From NCBI RefSeq assembly GCF_009807035.1, contig NZ_WUBI01000003.1:124001-188000 (forward strand): a DNA stretch of 64,000 bases. Reading direction: 5' to 3'. Position 1 is the stretch's first letter. Each line of letters opens with the position of its first letter. The DNA is from Paenibacillus dendrobii (GTDB taxonomy: Bacteria; Bacillota; Bacilli; Paenibacillales; Paenibacillaceae). The position numbers and the translations under genes were made by a program. Below, piece by piece: positions 8,071-16,724 of the stretch. A model generated the notes under the pieces. The model was not told where the DNA came from and searched no databases. It saw only the letters and a program-made list of their open reading frames with translations.

Positions 8071-8898
8071 TTAACCCAGTATCATAGCGTACACGCAGTG
8101 CTTGTATTTTTGCTCGCGTAGCTGCAGCAGCTCTTCCACCTTATCCGCGAAGAAACCGCAGATCGGCAGCGTATGCTTCTTCAGCGCTGTGCTCACAAGC
8201 TGGATGTTCTGGGCAATATGCCCCGATTCAATGAGTGAGAGCTTGTAAGAAAGGCGTCCGTACTTTTTGAAGCTGTACTGCAGATCCGCAATGAAAAACA
8301 ACAGTATGGACACGCCTTCCAGCATCGAGCTTCGTGCATCGGTCTTGTAGAGCGTCATCGGCAGCATACGTTCAAGCTGCTCCATGGAAATCGCATCCCC
8401 ATAACGGTACAGCTCCTTTTGAAGGGGGGCATAGTAATACACGCCATCCTCCAGTCCCTCTACATTCCGGATATACATATACAATTTGATAGAGTACATC
8501 GCACCGCCCGAGGGATAGGTTCGCATCGTAATGACCTCTTCGGTCCCCTGGCTGCCCATGTGCCGATGAATATCCCGGACACCCGCAGACCAGGTCAACA
8601 ATGCGCTCACATCCGATAAGGACCACTTTGCACCCATGCCGTTGACGAATGTGGATCTTCGTTCAAGCAGGAGCTGATCAAGCCCGCTGATCATTTCCTC
8701 CGGCCATTCCTCTTCCCGTTCAAGCATGATCTTATCCTGGAAATCCGCCAGCGGTACCTCGTGCTTGGAGAATTCATAATCATCCAGCGGCCGCTGGTTG
8801 TAACGCCAAGCGACGGAACGCGGCTCGCTGTTCGCCAGTTCTTCGAACAGCAGATCATAATCATAAAATTCGGAAATGTCCTTATGAGATAATTGCAT
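8071..8898 (-). CDS. SagB-type azoline dehydrogenase
   Basis: A 275-residue nitroreductase-fold protein of the SagB/ThcOx type. The signature YPSGGAMYSIKLYMY (flavin/substrate region), DGVYYYAPLQKELY and a C-terminal ISLLFFIADLQYSFKKYGRLSYKLSLIESGHIAQN-like run are visible in order. Such FMN enzymes oxidise thiazolines and oxazolines, made by YcaO enzymes, to aromatic azoles. The ATG at 8898 is chosen because AGGAGGTGGGTTTGG precedes it; an upstream ATG at 8976 has no site. It overlaps the preceding gene by 17 bp, so translation is likely coupled. Confidence 0.88.
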   Translation of the reverse strand: MQLSHKDISEFYDYDLLFEELANSEPRSVAWRYNQRPLDDYEFSKHEVPLADFQDKIMLEREEEWPEEMISGLDQLLLERRSTFVNGMGAKWSLSDVSALLTWSAGVRDIHRHMGSQGTEEVITMRTYPSGGAMYSIKLYMYIRNVEGLEDGVYYYAPLQKELYRYGDAISMEQLERMLPMTLYKTDARSSMLEGVSILLFFIADLQYSFKKYGRLSYKLSLIESGHIAQNIQLVSTALKKHTLPICGFFADKVEELLQLREQKYKHCVYAMILG

Positions 8899-9796
8899 CC
8901 AAACCCACCTCCTGTTTGGAACCCAAGCTCCATAGCGTTTCATATAGGGCATATTCATATTCGGGTCCGATGCCAAGGCGATTATTCAGCATATGAAGAT
9001 GCGAGTAGATAATCGCCCGAATCTGCTGCTCATCCTCCAGCGCATCCCCAATCGATGCATATCCGGCAAGCAGCCGGCCCTTCATTCTGTCATACTCCCC
9101 GTCCGCGTAGAGAAGACGAACAACCGCCTCTTTCCACCGGGGGTTATTGCTTATCCCTTGCACCAACCGGTCGGGAAGATCCATCGTTTCGAGCCGATAC
9201 AGGCGCTTCCAGCTGTCTGCGGATTTGCGGTAATAGGATTGGACGGCTCCGAGCCGCGGCATATTTTCGAAGCAGCCCTCCGCCAGCTCTTGGACCACCG
9301 TCATAGCCACCAATAAACGTGCGGTGAAAGATGACTCCCTCATGAGCTTCAGCAGCAGGACCGCCAGCCGGCTGGATTCGAGAAACAGCGTTTCGGTCAG
9401 CGGCATCAGCGCTTTCCCTCCATACCGATCGTATTCGGGTTCGTAGGGCTTTGCGATAATATCGCCTTCTTCATACCATTCCTGCTGCTCCAGGGCAAGG
9501 GGATCGCCGTCAAACTTATGGTGGCGGAAATACTCTTCCTTCGTAAGCTTGCGTTCAGTGGGATGCTGCTTGATCCATGCCTTGGCTTCGTCAAACAGCT
9601 GATCCGCCGCCAGCTCTTCCTCCGAAAGATAGCGGATGCGGATGTGCGGTCCATCTTCCCAATACCGGAGGAAAAACCACTTGGATATCCGTCCATCCTC
9701 TACCAGCTTCTCCAGCCTTTCAGCCAGTCGCATGATCAGTCCGTCATAATTGGCATAATTCTGATAATAAATTCGGTCACTTTTCCAGGACTCCAA
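8882..9796 (-). CDS. Thiopeptide-type LanB-C-like protein (SpaB_C family)
   Basis: A 304-residue stand-alone LanB C-terminal type protein. Residues 38-56 (KWFFLRYWEDGPHIRIRYL) are the hallmark 'FxRYxxxGPHxRxR' strand of the SpaB_C or thiopeptide-type biosynthesis family. Members either eliminate glutamate from glutamylated Ser/Thr to give dehydroamino acids, or catalyse the [4+2] pyridine-forming step of thiopeptides; sequence alone does not separate the two. The ATG at 9796 follows GGAGGAGATTTCA, 15 bp past the YcaO stop. A second candidate of this group is encoded at 13064-14164. Confidence 0.8.
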   Translation of the reverse strand: MESWKSDRIYYQNYANYDGLIMRLAERLEKLVEDGRISKWFFLRYWEDGPHIRIRYLSEEELAADQLFDEAKAWIKQHPTERKLTKEEYFRHHKFDGDPLALEQQEWYEEGDIIAKPYEPEYDRYGGKALMPLTETLFLESSRLAVLLLKLMRESSFTARLLVAMTVVQELAEGCFENMPRLGAVQSYYRKSADSWKRLYRLETMDLPDRLVQGISNNPRWKEAVVRLLYADGEYDRMKGRLLAGYASIGDALEDEQQIRAIIYSHLHMLNNRLGIGPEYEYALYETLWSLGSKQEVGLDAIIS

Positions 9797-9811
9797 TTGA
9801 AATCTCCTCCT

Positions 9812-11749
9812 TCATGGAAATGGATGCGGCTCAGGATTCATTTCAAAATCCTCCTTCAGACCCCGCCGTAATCGTTCGCGCACCAGCCGTTCCGTAATGA
9901 CGCGTTTATGCTGGTGTCCGAAGGTCATCGGAAGCATGCCCGGTACCAGCACCTTGGCCGCGTAAAAACCAAATCCTGCGACTTCATCCGGTGTCACGTC
10001 AACCACGTACATGTTCTTATAATGCTTGATCACCTCGGAGAATAACTCTTCGAGATCCTTCGCCAGGTCATCATCGGTAAAACGATCGCTTTCATAGAAC
10101 AGATCTTGGTACACCCGCCGAACCGACTGCTTGTTCGCTTCATCCACATTCAGCACGAAGTCCAAGCCTCTGCAGTTTTGTTCGCTGGCGTAATACAGCA
10201 CATGATCCTCGAACTCGGTTACGGCCTCCGGATGCCCCGTCAGCTGCAAGACGCGTTCTTGCATGGCTTCATCCCGGCGCAAGGCATCTTCGTATATCGG
10301 AAGCGAGGTAATCACTTCCATCGCTGCCGACTCAATGGCTTTCTCAGGCACAAAATGAGCCGCGGCTGCATTATAAGCTTTCATAACTGCATTTTCGCGA
10401 GTATCATAGGCTACCGCCCACACGCTTGGAACCGGAAGCTCCATCGTAATGTCGAAGAAGCGTATCCGGATGCCCTCCAGTTCCAAAAAGTACATGATTT
10501 GCTTCAGTTCATCCAGCCCCGTATCCTCGATATCGAGCTCCTGAAGCGCAAGCCTGTTATACCAAGCACACAGGAAATTATCGCGTTCTATCAATTCAAA
10601 CAACCCATGCAAAACGGCCTCCTCCGGGGTACTTCCTAACGCCAAGCCGTTCGAGCTGTCGTAAACGAACCGGTTGGACGATTGTCTAAAGTGGCCGTCG
10701 GCATAATAAACCAGTTGTTCGGGGACAAGCACTTCGCGGTGCTCCTTCACCGAATAGGCAGGCGTCCAGTATACGGGCAATTCCTCCGAGTATGTCTTGA
10801 GGCGAAATGCCGGATGCGCCCTGTCCGCAGCATCATGCAGACCGAAATCCGCCGGATCGGCAGCCTGATCCCTGACTTCATCATAGGATCTCTTCTCGGC
10901 TGGAGAAGACTTGCGGTCACACATGCCGCAGTAACGCTCAACCGCCTCCAGCACTCCCAGTTTCTCGGCATCCGGCCGGCGGTATGCCCTCCCAAACCCG
11001 GTCTCCACATAGGATGAATTCACACGAATTTCCATGCCTCCGGCTTCGATCATCGAAGAGCGAAGCTCGCGGTAAGTGTGCGTAATCGTCCCGCTATCCC
11101 GGTCAAACCAGCGCTGCAGAATCGCTCCGGTCTCCAACTTGGAATGAAGACGGTATGTGCGGCCATCCGGTTTCAAGCGGCTTTGGAATCCATTGATAAA
11201 GGGCTGCGAGCGCTTCGGAGCCTCCGGTGCGCATATCGGGCAGTTCCCGTGACGATTCAACAGGTAAGAATCAGCCCTCAGCGCGTCAAACTGGACATGC
11301 TCTACCCGCCCGGCATACCGTTCCGGCAGTTCTCTTGATAGCTGGCCAGCTTCCATCAGATCGACAATAAACTCAGCCGACTGGGGGTGAGGTGAATACG
11401 AATTCCGCTCCCCGTATACCAAAGAAATCAGGTTTTCCTTCCCTCCAGCTTGAAGCCTGCGGTTCATGCATGCCAAACATGCTTCGTCCCCGCCCTTGAA
11501 AAATGGACCCACAAGCAGTGTATTCAGCAGCTGATGATAGAAAAAAACTCCGCCTGAGCTTGGTGAAGCAGCCCGATAAAAAGGGGCGAATACCTCCTCT
11601 GCCAGACCGTCCGTAATCACATGAAGAATACGGCCATGCTTATCTTGCCGCTCTTGGGTCAGACGGTAGAGCATGCCGCGGCGCTCCAATTCCTGCAACA
11701 CTTCCTGAAGCAGCAAGCTTTCCGATTCATACAGGACAAGCTCCTTCAT
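9812..11749 (-). CDS. YcaO cyclodehydratase with N-terminal E1-like zinc domain (copy 1)
   Basis: A 645-residue fusion. The first ~190 residues are the C-terminal part of an E1/ThiF-like partner: VGPFF...C91LAC94 and C170PIC173 form a zinc knuckle. The YcaO domain follows (about 195-645), with the ATP/Mg region EAVERYCG near 268-275, a second SSNGLALGSTPEEAVLHGLFELIERD block and the C-terminal EPHPFP, the Pro-rich tail typical of azoline-forming YcaO enzymes. It should use ATP to cyclise Cys (and possibly Ser/Thr) of the precursor core to azolines. It overlaps the previous gene by 4 bp (ATGA). The leader-binding part seems to be on another protein. Confidence 0.9.
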   Translation of the reverse strand: MKELVLYESESLLLQEVLQELERRGMLYRLTQERQDKHGRILHVITDGLAEEVFAPFYRAASPSSGGVFFYHQLLNTLLVGPFFKGGDEACLACMNRRLQAGGKENLISLVYGERNSYSPHPQSAEFIVDLMEAGQLSRELPERYAGRVEHVQFDALRADSYLLNRHGNCPICAPEAPKRSQPFINGFQSRLKPDGRTYRLHSKLETGAILQRWFDRDSGTITHTYRELRSSMIEAGGMEIRVNSSYVETGFGRAYRRPDAEKLGVLEAVERYCGMCDRKSSPAEKRSYDEVRDQAADPADFGLHDAADRAHPAFRLKTYSEELPVYWTPAYSVKEHREVLVPEQLVYYADGHFRQSSNRFVYDSSNGLALGSTPEEAVLHGLFELIERDNFLCAWYNRLALQELDIEDTGLDELKQIMYFLELEGIRIRFFDITMELPVPSVWAVAYDTRENAVMKAYNAAAAHFVPEKAIESAAMEVITSLPIYEDALRRDEAMQERVLQLTGHPEAVTEFEDHVLYYASEQNCRGLDFVLNVDEANKQSVRRVYQDLFYESDRFTDDDLAKDLEELFSEVIKHYKNMYVVDVTPDEVAGFGFYAAKVLVPGMLPMTFGHQHKRVITERLVRERLRRGLKEDFEMNPEPHPFP

Positions 11750-13083
11750 GCCTCTCCCCTCCCTTTGCTGCGTAAGCGCATCATGGATATGCCGATTTGA
11801 TGAAGATGAGACACTAACACAAGCCCGGTTTCATATTTTGCAGACACGTACTTGGCCAGCGCTGCTGCAGGATCTCCCGTAAACTCCCCTTTTTCCATGC
11901 TAGAGTCCTCTTCTCCGTGAACCTGAAAGGTACCCGGCTCTTCATTTCGGATTCCATTTTGACGGACCAACGCATAGAAGCGGATAAGAGCTTCATGAAC
12001 AACCTGATCTGACGAAATGCCATAGACTTTGTCCGTCCATGCCCTTCCCTGATAACCGGCAGATGCCGCCCAGATCGGACTGCCAAGAGCATGCTCTACA
12101 TAAATCTGCAGCGTATCCGCTTCGGGGACAAAACGGTCAATCATGGCATGAATCCGACGATCATGGGTCGTATTTTTATATGAAATGATATCCCTCAGTA
12201 GCTGATCGGGCCCCTCTACCTCGTGTTCCAGCAGGAATTGGGCCAATCTCTTTAACCCGTGCTCCCGTCCGGCTGTCACCAGCCATTCCGAATCCGGATC
12301 CATGCGTTTAAGCAGCAGCTCCAGATTACGGCAGGAAGCATATACGATCTGCTCTGCGCCCGATTCTCCCGCGAAGAAGCTACCGTCTTCCGCCTGGGCA
12401 AGCTTGTAGGGCACCTGGCTCCATGCATTCGATCGATATAAGAAATTCGGAACGATCCGTCCCTCCAGTTTTTCCATCGCGTCTATCATATCCGTCCAAC
12501 CGGAGACCCGGCTTTTCGCCAGCACATCCATCAGGTCGCATGACTCAATCGGATAGTCACTCAGCATTTCCTGCTGCACGGCCATTTGCTTGCCTGTCTT
12601 GCTCAGGAGCAGAACGCATTTGGCATCTGGCTTGCCGGCATCTTCGGCATGGAAGCTTCCCGCGACCGCCATATGACCGGCATAGATATCCAGCAGAAGG
12701 TCATCGTTTTCCACCCGCCCACCGTTCTCTGCAGCAGCTAACAGCTCCGCGAAGTTCATCGCCGTGACGTTTCTGAATAAAACCGATCGGGCTGCATCAA
12801 GATGCAGCATCTGCCATGCGCCCGGAACCGGCGGCTGTAGCGATTCGGCAATGCGGATAGCGGCCGCCTTGCCGGGAAGCTGAGCACCGGACCCGCTTCC
12901 CGTGCTCCTCTTCAGCAGGCGGTCTGCTAATGACTGTTCAATCGGGACCAATCTGCTGTCGTTGCCGTCAAATACGGACTTCCTCAAAATCTGCTCGGTT
13001 TCCGGAGGCATATGCAAACGATGAAGCCCCTTCTTTTCATATACAAAGAGTTTATCTTCCTGTTTAATGAACCAGTTTGCCAT
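11746..13083 (-). CDS. Uncharacterised RiPP-cluster protein (possible leader-binding scaffold)
   Basis: A 445-residue protein that I do not recognise. The N terminus (ANWFIKQEDKLFVYEKKGLH) could be the beta-rich start of a RiPP recognition element, but the family is not clear. No CxxC, nucleotide-binding or membrane motif is visible; the C-terminal third is rich in helix. It overlaps the genes on both sides (20 bp and 4 bp), so it is made together with YcaO copy 1 and the LanB-C-like protein and probably works with them. The ATG at 13083 follows AGGTGAAAGCGATC; an in-frame GTG lies at 13095. A partner role for the split E1/YcaO enzyme is inference. Confidence 0.5.
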   Translation of the reverse strand: MANWFIKQEDKLFVYEKKGLHRLHMPPETEQILRKSVFDGNDSRLVPIEQSLADRLLKRSTGSGSGAQLPGKAAAIRIAESLQPPVPGAWQMLHLDAARSVLFRNVTAMNFAELLAAAENGGRVENDDLLLDIYAGHMAVAGSFHAEDAGKPDAKCVLLLSKTGKQMAVQQEMLSDYPIESCDLMDVLAKSRVSGWTDMIDAMEKLEGRIVPNFLYRSNAWSQVPYKLAQAEDGSFFAGESGAEQIVYASCRNLELLLKRMDPDSEWLVTAGREHGLKRLAQFLLEHEVEGPDQLLRDIISYKNTTHDRRIHAMIDRFVPEADTLQIYVEHALGSPIWAASAGYQGRAWTDKVYGISSDQVVHEALIRFYALVRQNGIRNEEPGTFQVHGEEDSSMEKGEFTGDPAAALAKYVSAKYETGLVLVSHLHQIGISMMRLRSKGRGEA

Positions 13084-14164
13084 GATCGCTTTCACCTGCC
13101 ATTTTCATTTCCAGGTTGCGGTACGCATCCTGCCAATCCATATCAAAGCCACATTCCACGCACTCTGCCACCAACCCCGTAATCCTCTGCCGCCTCAGCG
13201 GCGATATTCCGAGCATCGGCATCAGCGAGTATAGGGCGGATGCCACGAAACGGTAAACAATGAAACCGCGGTCGTGATAATGCTGGAGAAACTGAGGATT
13301 GGAGTAAAACGTCTGATGGAAATCACTCACCTGATCATGACGTTCAAAAAAGTCGTCCCCATGCGCAAGTTTCTCCTCTTTCAGTTCGCCGTCATCATAG
13401 GCCTGACCAAGCATGGAAGTAAGTGAACGGATAAAAATGCCCAGCCGTTCAAACATGAATTCCCGTTCATACTGGCCTTTTGAGAATTTTTGGACCCCTT
13501 CAGTGATAAACTGCTTCTCCACCTGAGTTCTGCTCATTAAGGCATCCCTAATTTTTCTTTCCACAGCGGCCTCCATTTTCATCTCATCCAGCTGCGTTTT
13601 GAAATATTCGAAGTTGGAGCGCAGGGACAGATAACCCACCTGTAGGCCCCCTGGACTTCCGCTGCCTGTAATCAGGAACATCTTGGCGCACTCCACGTTT
13701 TGCTTGTCTTCGGACAGCCTCTTCCATTCCTCATATATATCCGTAAACAATTGGCTTTTCAGCAGTTCGATTCCGTAATTGATCCGTGCGCTGCACAGCG
13801 GATTGCCGCTTGTCAGCTGATCCACTTCCTCCACAATGACTTCCCCGTCACGGTACAAGGGTAAATAATCGCCGGAGTAGGCTTCCATCCTGGCAAGCTT
13901 ATGAAGCATCTGCTCGTATTTCTCATACTCTTCCGTACTCCGTTCCTTCGCATAGCGTTCCGCCGTACGCCGGATCGTCTGCTCGAGTCCCTCATCCGTT
14001 TCCGACAAAGGAATAATCGTCTTGATATGAAATCCGTGTGCCCACCCCTTCTGAAGGATGACATTCTTCAGGCTTCCCGCATGGATATACCGGATCAAGC
14101 TCTGTATTAATAAAGCCGCTGCCTCACTGTCATACAAGAAGCAGCTAATGGTTCGCAGCCGCAT
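13064..14164 (-). CDS. Probable LanB-C-like (thiopeptide-type) protein, second copy
   Basis: A 366-residue protein. Near residue 40, VILQKGWAHGFHIKTIIPLS resembles, with drift, the 'W..GPHxRxR' strand of the SpaB_C family, followed by a PLYRDGEVIVE turn as in LanB C-terminal domains. It could be the glutamate-elimination partner or the pyridine synthase, complementing the protein at 8882-9796. The ATG at 14164 lies nine bases after GGGGAGG; the nearer ATG at 14170 is too close. It overlaps the LanB-type dehydratase before it by 20 bp, as expected for a split LanB enzyme. Assignment rests on a weak motif and on context. Confidence 0.55.
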   Translation of the reverse strand: MRLRTISCFLYDSEAAALLIQSLIRYIHAGSLKNVILQKGWAHGFHIKTIIPLSETDEGLEQTIRRTAERYAKERSTEEYEKYEQMLHKLARMEAYSGDYLPLYRDGEVIVEEVDQLTSGNPLCSARINYGIELLKSQLFTDIYEEWKRLSEDKQNVECAKMFLITGSGSPGGLQVGYLSLRSNFEYFKTQLDEMKMEAAVERKIRDALMSRTQVEKQFITEGVQKFSKGQYEREFMFERLGIFIRSLTSMLGQAYDDGELKEEKLAHGDDFFERHDQVSDFHQTFYSNPQFLQHYHDRGFIVYRFVASALYSLMPMLGISPLRRQRITGLVAECVECGFDMDWQDAYRNLEMKMAGESDHGKLVH

Positions 14165-16724
14165 CGCCATACGCCTCCCCGCAGGTAATTTCATAGGTAT
14201 ATTCCCTCACGCAGCCCTGCTGCGGATCTGCGACCGGAAATTCTTCTTCGATCACGAGATATTCCGTCTTGCCCGCTTGTTGGATGAACAGCTGGAACAG
14301 CAGCGGCGAGGACAAATTAATAAACTGCGGCTTCCGTTCGCCGCCTTCGGACATGTCCTTCATGTCCGTTATGAACGCACGGGCATAAAAGCGGAGAGGA
14401 ATTCCGTGTTCCTCCACAAAATCGAGGACGCGCTGCCAGGAGCCGAAACGGTCCTTTTCCTTATGCAATTCAAGCAGCGTACGCGAGGGAATCAACCACT
14501 TGGCGCGAGAGACGATCAGTTCATGATCCCCAAGGCTGATCCGCGGTACGTGAATGACGTCACTTTGATTCATTCCCGCTTCCTTCATCCTTTCATGGAT
14601 GACCAGCTCCCCTAAATCGAAATAGCTGGTTCCATGGGAGGAGAGCACGTCGAATGTCGTGAGGATCGCCGGCGCGGCGACAAGGACCAAAGTACCGAGA
14701 AACTGGGGACGGATCGTTTCGCCGTTCTCCTGCTCGAAAAACTCCGCACTGCCCGTCGAGGCATTATAACGGAGGCCAAGGTCAAGCCAGGACAGAAATT
14801 GGTCCGACTCGGTCATCGACTGGATCGGAAGCGCAATTTCACGCTGCACGGTCCGTTTGCGGATATTGGCATTAAACCCGAAGGTATTGCGTATGTCTGC
14901 GACCCGGTTGCGGTCAAAGCATTCGCTGAGATAATCCGGGTATGCCTGCCCCGTATCCTTCAGATATTTGAGGAATCTCGCAAAATAGATCGAAAATCCC
15001 TTATACATATGGTTGACTACCATGTGTTCCCCGTCTTCCTGTACGAAAAAAGAATGGGATAGAAGCCGTTCCCCCAGAACCTCCCGAATCTGACCCAGCC
15101 ACTTGTTCAGCTGATCATCTGGGATGACAATCTCCTGCTCATCGGGGGCATGATTCAGAAAAGAGGCCAATTGTCCCGCTGTTTCGTGCAGCTGGCGGAT
15201 GCGCGGATGCATATAGGCCTTCTTCCAGTTGAAGAAACCATATGTTTCCTTCATCATTTCCATATCTGAAAAGATGACCTCGGCCATATCCCTTAGTACC
15301 TTAGAGGCCTCCTGCGAATTGGCCGGAACAAAGGCGCTGCCATAGTGCTGCCTGAAAAACTCTCCCGCGGCAAACTGCATCTTTACTACGGTGTCAAAAC
15401 ACATCATCAGCTGTTGATACTGGGAAAGTCTATTTAAACGATGCTCCTGCTCCCGAAAGCTGCGGGTGGTCACCGTTTCATCAATGCCGTCAATATACAG
15501 CATGCTCCGGCGAGGCATCGCTTCCGTTCCGCACATCGCGGACAATTCCTCCAAGCCTTCATACAGCCGCTCGACCATGTTGCGGTCGAAATTATCCGTC
15601 AATTGTCCGGTCAGATGGCGCAGACTCTTAAGCACCTCAAGACACGGATGCTCCAGGCCGTAACGTTCCAATTTACGAATCAGCTCGCCCAAAAGTTCGC
15701 CAGCCTGTTCATTCAATACATCGGTACGTTCCAGAACGCCGTTTCGGATCAGGTGCAGCAGCGTATCATCCGCCTTGCTTTCATCGATGCCGAGGCTGGT
15801 GAAGGTCTCTCTCATATCGTCATAAGACAGCGCCGATTGCACGGATAATTTGCCGAATAACGTCCTGAAGGCTTCATTGGAACGGAGCGTGACCAGTCCC
15901 TGCCTTGATTTGTACAGCTGGCGTTCTCCCTTCGAGTTTTGCAGCACGGTGATATAATATTTGCCCTCCAGCTCCACGCAAGTGGCATTAAGGCGGTATT
16001 CAAGACGGATTATGAGTTCCGGATCAAGGCAAAGCTTGTCAAAGACCTGAAGTAAAATAGAATCATTGATGCGCGGGTACAACCTCTTCACGCCGTGTTG
16101 TTCCGGGCCGTTGAAGTTTCCCATGCCCGAATAGGTCAAATTCGCAAACGGACTGGTTTTCATGCTGGCGCGCGTCAAAAATTTGATGAGCGTATAGTCC
16201 AGCTTCCGCAGGCTCCGGTCATGCTGTTTCACGGGCGTCTGCAAATACTTTTCCAGCTTGGGGACGATCGCGCTATTCATGAACATAACGGCGTCGCGCA
16301 GCTCGCTGTCTTCGCGATACACGTGCTGGAGCCATTCCCGGTCATCTTCGGAACAAGCTTCAAACTCCGCTTCAATAGCGGCTAAACCCTTCTGCGCTGC
16401 CTCTCGGGATTCGAAAATCTGCTCCGTTTCCTGCCGGACCTCCGGAGAAAACACATGTTTGATCCGCTCGTAGCGCGCCACGGCCGAGACACGTCCGTTA
16501 AAGAAATCCCTTTTGAAACGGATGGCTTCCATCCGGTCCCCGTCTTCTTCGATGCGGCCAATTTGCCGCTCCATCTCCTCGGTGACCGCTCCGATACGCC
16601 GTTCGGACTTCGCCTTTTGCGCCTTGGCCGACCCGTACCTTTCCGCCAGATCGCCCATATACCGGGCGACCCGCTCAAGCGGAAAATGGGTTTCCCTATA
16701 TATGTAGAGGGGAGATACTTTCAT
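14145..16724 (-). CDS. LanB-type dehydratase, glutamylation domain (copy 1)
   Basis: An 859-residue protein matching the large N-terminal domain of LanB dehydratases. R185-F193 with RASMKTSPF followed by ANLTYSGMG is the hallmark region (R...K.SPF). In this class the enzyme uses glutamyl-tRNA(Glu) to glutamylate Ser/Thr of the precursor; a separate C-terminal type domain then eliminates glutamate to give Dha/Dhb. That second domain is absent here, so the enzyme is split, as in thiopeptide clusters. The ATG at 16724 follows GGAGTGATAAGG; the reading frame continues upstream to 16784 inside the peptidase gene without a ribosome site. Confidence 0.85.
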   Translation of the reverse strand: MKVSPLYIYRETHFPLERVARYMGDLAERYGSAKAQKAKSERRIGAVTEEMERQIGRIEEDGDRMEAIRFKRDFFNGRVSAVARYERIKHVFSPEVRQETEQIFESREAAQKGLAAIEAEFEACSEDDREWLQHVYREDSELRDAVMFMNSAIVPKLEKYLQTPVKQHDRSLRKLDYTLIKFLTRASMKTSPFANLTYSGMGNFNGPEQHGVKRLYPRINDSILLQVFDKLCLDPELIIRLEYRLNATCVELEGKYYITVLQNSKGERQLYKSRQGLVTLRSNEAFRTLFGKLSVQSALSYDDMRETFTSLGIDESKADDTLLHLIRNGVLERTDVLNEQAGELLGELIRKLERYGLEHPCLEVLKSLRHLTGQLTDNFDRNMVERLYEGLEELSAMCGTEAMPRRSMLYIDGIDETVTTRSFREQEHRLNRLSQYQQLMMCFDTVVKMQFAAGEFFRQHYGSAFVPANSQEASKVLRDMAEVIFSDMEMMKETYGFFNWKKAYMHPRIRQLHETAGQLASFLNHAPDEQEIVIPDDQLNKWLGQIREVLGERLLSHSFFVQEDGEHMVVNHMYKGFSIYFARFLKYLKDTGQAYPDYLSECFDRNRVADIRNTFGFNANIRKRTVQREIALPIQSMTESDQFLSWLDLGLRYNASTGSAEFFEQENGETIRPQFLGTLVLVAAPAILTTFDVLSSHGTSYFDLGELVIHERMKEAGMNQSDVIHVPRISLGDHELIVSRAKWLIPSRTLLELHKEKDRFGSWQRVLDFVEEHGIPLRFYARAFITDMKDMSEGGERKPQFINLSSPLLFQLFIQQAGKTEYLVIEEEFPVADPQQGCVREYTYEITCGEAYGDAAANH

